Shown here: positions 29,996 through 36,356 of the stretch, in pieces | Layout of the letters: each line of letters starts with the position of its first letter | Numbering within the stretch: position 1 is the first letter of the stretch | Origin: Sphingomonas dokdonensis | GTDB taxonomy: Bacteria; Pseudomonadota; Alphaproteobacteria; Sphingomonadales; Sphingomonadaceae | Assembly (NCBI RefSeq): GCF_002197685.1 | Contig: NZ_NBBI01000013.1 | Coordinates: 1 to 36,356 of the forward strand | Reading direction: 5' to 3' | DNA length: 36,356 bases | Program-made: the position numbers and the translations under genes | Notes under the pieces: model-generated | Told to the model about the DNA's origin: nothing | What the model saw: the letters and a program-made list of their open reading frames with translations, nothing else | Database searches by the model: none

Positions 29996-31999
29996 ATGGC
30001 CTCTCAGGCAGAACTCCTGGAGCGCGTCTCTGCGCTCTTGGGGCGCCGCGACCTAACGCAGGTCGAGTTTTCGAACTGGCTTGGTGGAAGCGCTGACGGC
30101 GGGCCAAACGGAGATGGCTATTATCCGCTGACCGACAGCACCGGCTTCACCCGGTTCGTTCAGTCGCCCGCCGCGCAGGTGACGGCGCTGGCGCAGGTGA
30201 ACGACGCCCTAGAGCTGCGACCTCGGGTGGATGCCCCGCAGAACTTCACTCCCGCGCAGCAAAAGCAGGTGCTGGCGAATATCCAGGCGGCGAACGCGCG
30301 GCCGGTGGTGTTCGACATCCAGACCGACATGGACATCCTGCTTAACGAGCGGGCGACGGCCAAGAAGCTGGGCATCCGCACCGGCTCGGATCAAACGGAC
30401 AACCTCCGCGCGGCGATCGCGAAACTTCACACCGGCGTCATCGACTTCAGCGAAGCCGGACCGATCATCCTGTCGAAGGAGGTCCGGATCGAGACCCCGA
30501 TCCACATGATCGGGCCGGGCGGCTATTTCGAGAATTACGGCGCGTTCAAGCGCGGCACCTATTTCCAGCTCGCCAACAATTCGACGCTGGACATCGGCGG
30601 ATGCATGATCCGCGTGCTCTACAAGGGCGAGCAGCGCGACAGCCGGCTGGCGGCACGGATCAGCGGCTTCATGTTCGACGGCAACAAAGCGAACAACGTT
30701 CGCGGCGATTGCCTGATCTTTCATGGCGCACGCTACGCCCAGGCCGACGACTGCCTGTTCATCAACGCGGCCAGCGCGGGCTTCCGGGCGCTCACCGGCG
30801 GTTCGCAAGGCGCGACGCAATCGAACACCCGGCTGCGCAACCTGGTGGCGCTGTACTGCCGCACCAACGGCTTCGTCCTGGCCTGCCCGGACACGACGGC
30901 CTTCGGGTTGATCGCGGGCGCAAACGAGGCATCGGGCTTCAACATTTCGGCGGTTGCCCAGCTGATCGGCTACCTTGCCTGGAACAACGGCGGCGACGGC
31001 GTCTACATCGCCGGCGACTGGATGCGGGTTGTCGGGGCAACCTACGACAACAATCGCTGCGGCGTGTACGTCAACGGCGACCGCGTCGGCGTGAACCTCG
31101 ACGGCACCCATGCCTGGCGCAATGGGCTGGACCTGAACCTGATCGGTTACACGACCGATCAGAAAGCGGGCGTCGCGTTCATCGGGCGGCCGCAGGGCTG
31201 CTCGGCGCGCAACCTGATCACCGGCAACAACACCGACGGGGCTGATGCGGGCCACTCCCCGCAAACCTATGGCCTTGTCGTCGGCATGGACGGTGAGCTG
31301 CCTGCCGGCGCGATCGAGGCCCAGGTCGACTATGACATGCCTTCGTCAGTCCGCGATGGCCGGATCCGCTACATTCGGGTGACCGCAACCGGCTCCGGCT
31401 ACACCTGGGCCAATGTGGCGATCACCGGGGCGGGCTCCGGCGCGACGGCAACGGCGATTATCACCGACGGCAAGGTGACCGGCATCACGATCACCAACAG
31501 CGGCTCCGGTTATGCCGGCCGCATCGCCGCACCTGCCTCAGGCACGACAGGCAGTCTCTCCGAATTGCCGGGCACGCCGATCGTGGTGACGATCACCGGC
31601 GATGGCAGCGGGGCTGCGGCGCATGCCAGCCACGGCGGCAATGTGTACGGTCCGGTGAAGGATTATTCGAAGCGCAGCGGCTTCCGCGTCTCAAAACTCA
31701 TGGTCGGAGACGGCACGCCGATCAAGAAGGCATACAGTGCCGGCTACGTCCGCGACTTGGTGGCGCTTCCCGCAGGCGGGTCGGACACGTTCACCTACAA
31801 CAGCGCCGCGCTCGGCCTGGGCGTGAACGCCACCGACTTTGTGCTGATTGTTCATATCGCCGGCCATGCCGGCGCGACGGTGAGCGCTTCACTGGTGGGT
31901 GAGAACACGATCGTGATCACCCGCCGCAACAACAGCGCCAGCGTACTGCCGGCGGGTTCCTACGCCATCCGCGTCGCCGCGCTGCGCTTCGTCGAATAG
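29996..31999 (+). CDS. Tailspike with beta-helix core
   Basis: The N-terminal 90 of 667 residues (MASQAELLERVSALLGRRDL) form a head-binding-like adaptor. The rest begins with a pectate-lyase-type entry (GIRTGSDQTDNLRAAIAKLH) and continues with parallel beta-helix rungs (FDGNKANNVRGDCLIFHGAR, NNGGDGVYIAGDWMRVVGAT). Two glycine-rich units follow (ATGSGYTWANVAITGAGSG, then ITNSGSGYAG), and a beta-sandwich-like C-terminus. It is likely the receptor-binding spike, possibly with glycan-degrading activity; catalytic residues are not identifiable. The ATG follows the J-type stop by two bases. Confidence 0.85.
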   Translation: MASQAELLERVSALLGRRDLTQVEFSNWLGGSADGGPNGDGYYPLTDSTGFTRFVQSPAAQVTALAQVNDALELRPRVDAPQNFTPAQQKQVLANIQAANARPVVFDIQTDMDILLNERATAKKLGIRTGSDQTDNLRAAIAKLHTGVIDFSEAGPIILSKEVRIETPIHMIGPGGYFENYGAFKRGTYFQLANNSTLDIGGCMIRVLYKGEQRDSRLAARISGFMFDGNKANNVRGDCLIFHGARYAQADDCLFINAASAGFRALTGGSQGATQSNTRLRNLVALYCRTNGFVLACPDTTAFGLIAGANEASGFNISAVAQLIGYLAWNNGGDGVYIAGDWMRVVGATYDNNRCGVYVNGDRVGVNLDGTHAWRNGLDLNLIGYTTDQKAGVAFIGRPQGCSARNLITGNNTDGADAGHSPQTYGLVVGMDGELPAGAIEAQVDYDMPSSVRDGRIRYIRVTATGSGYTWANVAITGAGSGATATAIITDGKVTGITITNSGSGYAGRIAAPASGTTGSLSELPGTPIVVTITGDGSGAAAHASHGGNVYGPVKDYSKRSGFRVSKLMVGDGTPIKKAYSAGYVRDLVALPAGGSDTFTYNSAALGLGVNATDFVLIVHIAGHAGATVSASLVGENTIVITRRNNSASVLPAGSYAIRVAALRFVE

Positions 32000-32051
32000 C
32001 CCCTCACGCCGGCTCGCAGTGCGCCGATCCAAGCAATTCCGGAGAACTATT

Positions 32052-32282
32052 ATGACGCTGGACCATGTGCCCGGCGCCGCAAAGGCGTCGGTCGACGTTC
32101 TGTCGTTCGGCGTCGCTGTCGGCACCGTCACGCAGCTGCTGCCCCACCTGGCCGCCCTGCTCACCATCATTTGGACGCTGATCCGGATCCTCGAGACGGA
32201 CACGGTGCGGTCGCTTGTGCGGTCCCGGCGCGCGCCGACCGCCCCGATCGCCACCCATGAGGAGAAGATCGGTGGCGAATAA
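32052..32282 (+). CDS. Putative holin
   Basis: This 76-residue protein has one long or two short membrane segments (DVLSFGVAVGTVTQLLPHLA, then ALLTIIWTLIRIL) and a hydrophilic C-terminal tail with basic and acidic residues. It sits directly before the endolysin and overlaps it by 11 bases, the standard holin place. GGAGAA lies seven bases before the ATG. No named holin family is certain, so the call rests on topology and context. Confidence 0.75.
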   Translation: MTLDHVPGAAKASVDVLSFGVAVGTVTQLLPHLAALLTIIWTLIRILETDTVRSLVRSRRAPTAPIATHEEKIGGE

Positions 32283-32856
32283 GCGCACGATCGCCGGCAT
32301 CGCGCTGGCGCTGATCACCGGCGTCATCGCCCTGGAGGGCGGCTACGTGAACGACCCGCTCGATCCGGGAGGCGAGACCAACAAGGGCATCACCAAGCGG
32401 GTCGCCGTCGCCAAGGGCTACACCGGGCCGATGCGCACGATCCCGCACGATGTGGTCGTCAGCATCTACTACGACGACTATCTGGCCGCGCCTGGTTACG
32501 AGCCGCTAATCGCTATCGACGCTGCCGTGACCGAGGAGCTGTTCGACACCACGGTGAACATGGGTCCGGCGCGTCCTGGTCGCTGGTTTCAGCAGTCGAT
32601 CAACGCGCAGTGCGGCGCGCGCCTGGTCGTGGACGGCCGCGTCGGTCCCGCAACGATCGCCGCCTACAGCACCTGCCAGCGCCATCTCGGCGCCGGGCCG
32701 CTCTGCATGGCCACGCTGGACCGCCTCGATGGCCTGCAGCGCGCCGAATATGATCGCCTGGTTCGCGCCAGGCCAGCGCTGAAGCGCTTCCACCGCGGCT
32801 GGACCACGCACCGGATCGGCAACGTCGATCGGACGAAGTGTCGCGCCGCCGCCTGA
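32272..32856 (+). CDS. GH108 endolysin with signal-anchor-like N-terminus
   Basis: This 194-residue muramidase has the GH108 signature LEGGYVNDPLDPGGETNKGI with catalytic Glu22, and a C-terminal peptidoglycan-binding-type region (VDGRVGPATIAAYSTCQRHL). The N-terminus KRTIAGIALALITGVIAL is hydrophobic right up to the catalytic Glu, unlike the amphipathic helix usual in soluble GH108 enzymes. It may be a signal-arrest-release segment. GTG start with AGGAG eight bases upstream; the holin gene overlaps. It degrades peptidoglycan glycan strands at lysis. Confidence 0.9.
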   Translation: MANKRTIAGIALALITGVIALEGGYVNDPLDPGGETNKGITKRVAVAKGYTGPMRTIPHDVVVSIYYDDYLAAPGYEPLIAIDAAVTEELFDTTVNMGPARPGRWFQQSINAQCGARLVVDGRVGPATIAAYSTCQRHLGAGPLCMATLDRLDGLQRAEYDRLVRARPALKRFHRGWTTHRIGNVDRTKCRAAA

Positions 32857-32876
32857 TCCACCACGAGGAGAAGACC

Positions 32877-32999
32877 ATGAGGGAATTGCTGAAGAAGGTC
32901 GCGCTGGACGTGATCCTGCCTTGGGCGCTCACCGCAGCCGCCGGCTTCGCCGCGAAGAAGCTGGCGCCCAAGCCGGCGCAGAAGTCGGCCGCGAACTGA
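32877..32999 (+). CDS. Small lysis-region protein, 40 residues
   Basis: A gene of 40 codons follows the endolysin with a strong GAGGAG ribosome-binding site. The protein reads MRELLKKVALDVILPWALTA, then AAGFAAKKLAPKPAQKSAAN: a basic start, one short hydrophobic helix and a basic Pro/Lys tail. It could be a small membrane or spanin-like accessory of lysis, but no Rz/Rz1 signature (lipobox, coiled coil) is present. Function unknown. Confidence 0.65.
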   Translation: MRELLKKVALDVILPWALTAAAGFAAKKLAPKPAQKSAAN

Positions 33000-33316
33000 T
33001 AGACGCGGCCCGCGCCGCTGTGCCATGACGCGGATGCCCCTCGGAACTTAGCCGTTACGTTGGGCCCGCGCGCGCGGATCCAGGCCGACCGGTAATGCCG
33101 GGTGGCCTGCGAAATAGAAGACCTTCGGGGAATACGCGGGGCGCAGCCGCCTGGACTGCGCGGCTAACCACCCGGTACCAGGTGGCGCCAGCTGGGCTCT
33201 CCCTCGCGTTTCCCCGAAGCCACCATCACCATCATCACCCGGGCACGCCGATCGACGCGATCGGCGGCAACTCAGCGCGCGTAGCCGACGTGCTCCTCAC
33301 CGAGAGCTGAGCCACC
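33000..33316. other. Gene-poor interval between lysis and methyltransferase genes
   Basis: No convincing gene is seen. One plus-strand frame (33095-33310, 71 codons) has a biased composition and contains six consecutive His codons; it runs straight through strong inverted repeats and is not called. A short GC hairpin (GCGGC, CCGC, GCCGC; 33005-33018) follows the 40-residue gene and may end the lysis transcript weakly. The rest is dominated by the interleaved inverted repeats listed separately at 33089-33224. Confidence 0.5.
33089..33224 (+). ncRNA. Candidate pseudoknotted structured RNA
   Basis: Four helices can be drawn by eye. Helix 1: CCGGGTGG (33098-33105) with CCACCCGG (33168-33175), extended by GGTA (33091-33094) with TACC (33176-33179) across an ATG bulge. 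Helix 2: 33123-33140 with 33203-33219, about 16 pairs with one bulge and one wobble, including CTTCGGGGA with TCCCCGAAG. Helix 3: GCGCAG (33141-33146) with CTGCGC (33156-33161). Helix 4 (alternative): GGTGGC (33181-33186) with GCCACC (33219-33224). Helix 2 starts inside the loop of helix 1 and ends outside it, so helices 1 and 2 form a pseudoknot. The plus strand is assumed from the flanking genes. It may instead be a DNA site. Confidence 0.5.
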
Positions 33317-34159
33317 ATGCAAGCGACCACATCGCAGGCAATTTCTACCCGAAAGCACGAAGTTCACGCCGCGGTGATCGCGGCCAATCCGCCGGCCGCT
33401 TACCTCGGCGGCAAGCGCAATCTCGCCAAGCGGCTCTGCGCGCTGATCGAGGAGATCCCGCATCGCGCCTATATCGAGCCGTTCGTCGGCATGGGCGGCG
33501 TGTTCCTGCGCCGCGGTAAGGCGCCGCCGGTCGAAGTCATCAACGACCTCTCGGGCGACGTCGCCAACCTATTCCGCGTCGTGCGCCGGCACTATGAGCC
33601 GTTCGTCGATGAATTTACCTGGCTGCTGGCCGGCCGGGACGAGTTCGAGCGACAGAAGCGCGTGGATCCGTCGACGCTCACCGACATCGAGCGCGCCGTC
33701 CGCTTCCTCTACCTGCAACGCCTGGCGTTCGGCGGAAGGATCGAAGGCCGCACGTTTGGTGTCCGCAAGGATCAGTCATCGCGAATTCAAAAGAGCCTTC
33801 TTCGCGCCGAGCTGCGCAAGCTCCACCGACGCCTCGAAGCCGTGACGATCGAGCAGCTGGGCTACCAGGACGTGATCCGCCGTTACGACGGCAAGGGCGC
33901 GCTCTTCTACCTGGACCCGCCTTACGACGAGACGTCGGGCTATGGCACCGGCTTCTGCCGCGACGACTATGTCGCAATGGCCGAGCAGCTCGCCGGCATT
34001 GCCGGTCAGTTCGTCATGTCGATCAACGACACAGCCTTCATCCGCGAGACGTTCGCGGCATTCGATATTAGCGAGGTGGAAACCACCTGGTCGGTATCGA
34101 GCGCAGCAGCAGGCCGCGCAACGAAGGTCACCGAGCTGATCATCCGCAATTGCGCCTGA
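33317..34159 (+). CDS. D12-class DNA N6-adenine methyltransferase (Dam-like)
   Basis: This 280-residue protein has the D12-class order: motif X/I region PAAYLGGKRNLAKRLCALIE and YIEPFVGMGGVFLRRG, a DINDLSGDV-like acidic segment (EVINDLSGDVANLFRVVRRH), and catalytic motif IV DPPY (ALFYLDPPYDETSGYGTG, about residue 198). It methylates adenine N6 in a short target that cannot be read here. No restriction partner is encoded nearby, so it is an orphan enzyme, likely protecting phage DNA or tuning expression. It is preceded by the structured interval and followed by an inverted repeat at 34246. Confidence 0.92.
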   Translation: MQATTSQAISTRKHEVHAAVIAANPPAAYLGGKRNLAKRLCALIEEIPHRAYIEPFVGMGGVFLRRGKAPPVEVINDLSGDVANLFRVVRRHYEPFVDEFTWLLAGRDEFERQKRVDPSTLTDIERAVRFLYLQRLAFGGRIEGRTFGVRKDQSSRIQKSLLRAELRKLHRRLEAVTIEQLGYQDVIRRYDGKGALFYLDPPYDETSGYGTGFCRDDYVAMAEQLAGIAGQFVMSINDTAFIRETFAAFDISEVETTWSVSSAAAGRATKVTELIIRNCA

Positions 34160-34165
34160 TCGCTG

Positions 34166-34195
34166 CGGGTATCGAGCCCGGCAGAACGGGTATCG
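34166..34195. repeat. Direct repeat with 21-base period
   Basis: CGGGTATCG occurs at 34166-34174 and 34187-34195. The 21-base period equals two helical turns, so a protein could contact both copies on one face. It lies just after the D12 methyltransferase and before the convergent hairpin. No promoter is evident beside it. Possible roles are a regulator or integrase-related binding site; none is supported directly. Confidence 0.35.
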
Positions 34196-34245
34196 CACCC
34201 AAATTGCACCTCTTGAAGCCGCAGAAAACCTAGCATCCTGTTGAC

Positions 34246-34270
34246 CGCGGCGGAGGCATCCTCCGCCGCG
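34246..34270. terminator. Perfect 11-bp hairpin between convergent genes
   Basis: CGCGGCGGAGG (34246-34256) and CCTCCGCCGCG (34260-34270) form an 11-base-pair stem with a CAT loop. It lies between the plus-strand methyltransferase and the end of the minus-strand operon headed by the Acb2-like gene, so it could stop transcription from both sides. No T-run is present on either side. Its stem is nearly the same as that at 9433-9453. Confidence 0.55.
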
Positions 34271-34453
34271 CTAGTCGGCTATATGGACGTTGAAGCCAGC
34301 CTGCAGGGCGGAGCGGGCGGCTATGCCAGTCTCGAAATCATGGAGTGAGGCGATCATCCGCCAACCGCAGGTGCATCGCCCCATCCACTGATCCGCAATC
34401 GGCTGAGGTTCCAACGAGAGCACGTGCTCCTGCTCCTCATCGTTGGACGTCAT
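34271..34453 (-). CDS. Hypothetical small phage protein, 60 residues
   Basis: The protein is acidic at the start (MTSNDEEQEHVLSLEPQPIA) and has a central C-x-C pair in WMGRCTCGWRMIASLHDFET. A helical end follows. It is the last gene of the three-gene leftward operon and overlaps the preceding stop (ATGA). No family is recognised. Its company with an Acb2-like gene and small size make it a candidate anti-defence protein, by association only. Confidence 0.6.
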   Translation of the reverse strand: MTSNDEEQEHVLSLEPQPIADQWMGRCTCGWRMIASLHDFETGIAARSALQAGFNVHIAD

Positions 34454-34680
34454 AAGCCCTCCTCAATGTCGGCACCGTTGAACTGACTAGGAGTATCCTG
34501 GCTGGTGCCCTTCGCGAACACCACCGTGTCGGCCGGGTGCAGCTCGCGCCTGGCGCGCTGATCCCAGCGCCGGTGGATGAAAGCCGGGCGGCCCCATAGC
34601 TTCACAGCCGACCAATACTCGTCGCCTCGGAACGCGACGAAGTGAACCGCCGGCGAGACGTCCTCACCGTCGATCTGCAC
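34450..34680 (-). CDS. Hypothetical phage protein, 76 residues
   Basis: The protein reads VQIDGEDVSPAVHFVAFRGD, then EYWSAVKLWGRPAFIHRRWD, then ELHPADTVVFAKG. It has aromatic-rich beta strands and a short acidic tail. Similar proteins occur in other prophages but I know no function. The GTG at 34680 is taken as start; a TTG one codon upstream is also possible. It begins 9 bases after the Acb2-like stop and shares four bases with the next gene, so the three are co-transcribed. Confidence 0.65.
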   Translation of the reverse strand: MQIDGEDVSPAVHFVAFRGDEYWSAVKLWGRPAFIHRRWDQRARRELHPADTVVFAKGTSQDTPSQFNGADIEEGL

Positions 34681-34689
34681 CAATGGTGT

Positions 34690-34920
34690 TCAGGCGGTCA
34701 GCCGCGCCGGCTGCGCTATCGCGCGCACGGCGCGCATGAAGGCGTTTTCTCCCTCCGTCTGAGCCAGCGCTACGTTGCGCAGATCGATCGAGGGGATCTG
34801 CTTCAGCCGATCGATCATCCCGTTGAAGTTCGCCTCGAGCGCTTTGACGTCGTTCATCGCGTCGATCTCGGCCTGCGACAGGTCCCGATATCCGCTGATC
34901 TTCTTGTGCTGGTTGTCCAC
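34690..34920 (-). CDS. acb2: Acb2/Tad1-like anti-CBASS protein
   Basis: This 76-residue protein starts with DNQHKKISGYRDLSQAEIDA followed by MNDVKALEANFNGMIDRLKQ, and ends NVALAQTEGENAFMRAVRAI followed by AQP. The N-Q-H-x-K-I-x-G-Y-R-x-L-S motif and the C-terminal F-M-x-A-V-R-A-(I/V)-A-x-P helix are the signature of Acb2, a phage protein that sequesters cyclic nucleotides made by CBASS defence (cyclic di- and trinucleotides). Related Tad1 proteins block Thoeris. The GTG start has AGAGGAG six bases upstream. It is divergent from the integrase with 30 bases between. Specific ligand use is not proven. Confidence 0.85.
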   Translation of the reverse strand: MDNQHKKISGYRDLSQAEIDAMNDVKALEANFNGMIDRLKQIPSIDLRNVALAQTEGENAFMRAVRAIAQPARLTA

Positions 34921-34950
34921 GGCCGGCTCCTCTTGATCCGAGACCACCCT

Positions 34951-36156
34951 ATGCTGACGAACGCCGCGGTGAAAGCCGCGCGGCCGCGCGCGGCCGCCTA
35001 CAAGCTCGCCGATGGCGCGGGCCTCCACCTCTATGTCGCACCGACCGGGCTCAAGAGCTTCCGTCTCCGCTTCCGGTTGGCTGGCAAGGAGCAGCTGCTG
35101 ACGATCGGCAGCTATCCGCAAGTCGACCTGGTCACCGCTCGGGCTCGCGCCGAGGCGGCGCGCGCGCAGCTCGCCCGCAACGAGGATCCTCGCGCGCGAT
35201 CAAGCCGCGTCGAATCGTTCGAGGCAGCGGCGCGCGCCTGGCACGCGGTCCAGGCGGAGGGGTGGACGCCGGTCCACGCGGGCGACGTCCTGGGCAGCCT
35301 CGAGCGCGACGTCTTCCCGGCGATCGGCGCTGAGGCGCTCGACACGATCGAGCCGGCCGACGTGCTCGAGCTGCTGCGCGCGGTGGAGCGCCGCGGCGCC
35401 CGCGAGACCGCACGCCGGTTGCGCCAGCGGATCTCGGCCGTGTTCGAGCTGGCGATCGGCGAAGGCTGGTGCATGAACGATCCGGCGGAGAAGGTCGGCC
35501 GCGGGCTGAAGAAGCCGGCGGCCGTCCGCCACCACGCTGCGCTGACGACGACGGCCGATGCGCGCGCGTTGCTGGCCGAGGTCGACCAGCTCGAGGCATC
35601 GTCTGCAGCGAAGCTAGCATCCCGCTTCCTGGCGCTCACCGCGATGCGCTGGGCGGCCGTGCGCGGCGCGCAGTGGAGTGAGATCGAGAATCTCGATGGG
35701 CCGGCGCCGATCTGGCGCGTGCCGGCGGCGCGGATGAAGCTGGCCGCAGCGAAGAAGAACGATGCCGCGCACGACCATGTCGTGCCGCTGTCGCCGGCGG
35801 CCGTGGCGGTGCTGCATGCATGCATGCGCGAGAATATGCATGCCGGCGTCCCGATCGTGCATATCTTCCCCGGCGTCGGTAACGCTGTCCCGCTCGGCGA
35901 GGCGGCGATTGGCGCCCTCTACGCGCGGACTTCGTTCGCCGGCCGCCACGTGCCGCACGGCTGGCGCGCCACCTTCTCGACGATCATGAACGAGACGATG
36001 CCGCTCGAGCGCGGCGCCATTGACCAGGCGCTCGGCCACACGCTGAAGGCTGAGGATGGTTCGGCGGCGAAGGTCGAGGGCGCCTACAATCGATCGCAGC
36101 AGCTTGGCCGCCGGCGCGCGATCTTCGACGCCTGGGGCGCGCTGCTAGTCGGCTGA
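34951..36156 (+). CDS. int: Tyrosine integrase, P4 type
   Basis: The N-terminal domain of this 401-residue protein is the P4-int SAM-like fold (MLTNAAVKAARPRAAAYKLA, then GLHLYVAPTGLKSFRLRFRL and LTIGSYPQVDLVTARA). The catalytic domain shows Arg233 (LTAMRWAAVRG), H336-x-x-R339 (PHGWRATFST), His363 (QALGHTL) and the nucleophile Tyr379 (GAYNRSQQ). It inserts and, with the AlpA-like protein, excises the prophage at a tRNA 3' end. It reads toward the right end of the element; its ATG lies 30 bases from the divergent Acb2-like gene. Confidence 0.95.
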   Translation: MLTNAAVKAARPRAAAYKLADGAGLHLYVAPTGLKSFRLRFRLAGKEQLLTIGSYPQVDLVTARARAEAARAQLARNEDPRARSSRVESFEAAARAWHAVQAEGWTPVHAGDVLGSLERDVFPAIGAEALDTIEPADVLELLRAVERRGARETARRLRQRISAVFELAIGEGWCMNDPAEKVGRGLKKPAAVRHHAALTTTADARALLAEVDQLEASSAAKLASRFLALTAMRWAAVRGAQWSEIENLDGPAPIWRVPAARMKLAAAKKNDAAHDHVVPLSPAAVAVLHACMRENMHAGVPIVHIFPGVGNAVPLGEAAIGALYARTSFAGRHVPHGWRATFSTIMNETMPLERGAIDQALGHTLKAEDGSAAKVEGAYNRSQQLGRRRAIFDAWGALLVG

Positions 36157-36339
36157 CGCAGGCGGCTGATCCTCGGCCACCAGCACCCAAGGCCCGCCAA
36201 AGCGTGAGACTGCGCGGATGCCGCAGCAGCGCGCCACCGCGTGATGGACATCGCCGTCGGCCGGCAGGATCCGCCAAGCATGGGCGATCCCATCGCAGGT
36301 CGGCGCGTCGTCGTCGGGAGGGGGCGGCGGGGCGGGCAT
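36145..36339 (-). CDS. Small phage protein at the window edge, 64 residues, start uncertain
   Basis: The protein reads MPAPPPPPDDDAPTCDGIAH, then AWRILPADGDVHHAVARCCG, then IRAVSRFGGPWVLVAEDQPP. It has a Pro/Asp-rich start and a compact C-terminal part with three cysteines. The frame remains open to the window edge upstream of the ATG at 36339, so the true start may lie outside. It overlaps the last 12 bases of int on the other strand. It resembles small prophage proteins without known function and suggests that the element continues past 36356. Confidence 0.6.
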   Translation of the reverse strand: MPAPPPPPDDDAPTCDGIAHAWRILPADGDVHHAVARCCGIRAVSRFGGPWVLVAEDQPPASAD

Positions 36340-36356
36340 CGGGATCGAGATAGGGG

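Noticed and set aside
29996..31999. Diversity-generating retroelement acting on the tailspike
   Set aside because: No reverse transcriptase, template repeat or variable repeat was seen in the window.
33089..33224. Firm assignment of the structured element as an HDV-like or twister ribozyme
   Set aside because: The helix order resembles HDV-like folds and one stretch resembles twister (AATGCCGGG), but conserved catalytic-core bases could not be matched by eye.
33095..33310. 71-codon frame with six consecutive His codons, next to GGATCC, GGTACC and CCCGGG sites, resembling an engineered tag
   Set aside because: Six-base palindromes are common at this GC content, and no vector sequence is present. 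The frame crosses strong inverted repeats and has a biased composition; I take the His run as chance.
1..36356. CRISPR arrays, insertion sequences and complete tRNA genes
   Set aside because: No regularly spaced repeats, transposase genes or full cloverleaf sequences were found by reading the window.

Overview
The window is a nearly complete integrated tailed prophage (siphovirus-like, HK97-type head) in a GC-rich alphaproteobacterium, most likely a sphingomonad. That host assignment is an inference. It rests on high GC, GATCG-rich codon use, a tail module of the gene-transfer-agent type, a GapR-family protein, and a stable-RNA-type promoter at the left edge. No host protein-coding gene is visible to confirm it.

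Left boundary: bases 1-662 look like host DNA. They carry a strong leftward promoter (TTGACG, 17 bp, TAGATG) and no supportable gene. At 663-676 lies a 14-base match to the reverse complement of a tRNA-Ser 3' end, the likely attL core, followed by two phased GTACCCCC repeats (739-758) that could be integrase arm sites. The matching attR is not seen, so the right end is probably just beyond base 36356.

Early leftward operon (8307 down to 773): 18 genes start at the lysis-lysogeny switch, and nearly all are joined by 1-11 base stop-start overlaps. In order of transcription: a Cro/YdaS-like protein, small regulators, two small membrane proteins, GapR, a DUF5131 (Gp37/Gp68) protein, an adenine-type DNA methyltransferase, a J-domain protein, a Cys-rich protein, a PAPS-reductase-family PP-loop enzyme, two small proteins, and an AlpA/excisionase-like protein. 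No helicase, primase or initiator is recognisable.

Switch and rightward early region (8308-13398): a non-cleavable CI-like repressor faces the early operon across paired inverted-repeat operators. It is followed by a lipoprotein, several unrecognised genes, an HTH protein, a Mu Gam-like protein and an HNH nuclease beside the terminase genes.

Morphogenesis (13491-31999): terminase small and large subunits, portal, ClpP-type prohead protease, an intrinsic terminator, major capsid, connectors, tail terminator, tail tube, two tail chaperones (one of 36 residues), a tape measure with an embedded M23 peptidase, distal tail and hub proteins, an NlpC/P60-like hydrolase, a J-type tip protein and a beta-helix tailspike. 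Lysis follows (32052-32999): holin, a GH108 endolysin with a signal-anchor-like N-terminus, and a 40-residue protein.

Right accessory region (33000-36339): a 320-base stretch without a convincing gene that can fold into a pseudoknotted RNA, a D12-class adenine methyltransferase, a three-gene leftward operon headed by an Acb2-like anti-CBASS protein, the divergent P4-type tyrosine integrase and one small gene at the edge. The most interesting items are the pseudoknotted element (33089-33224), the Acb2-headed operon, the terminator inside the head operon, and the early operon that pairs a J-domain protein with sulfur-transfer and methylation enzymes.
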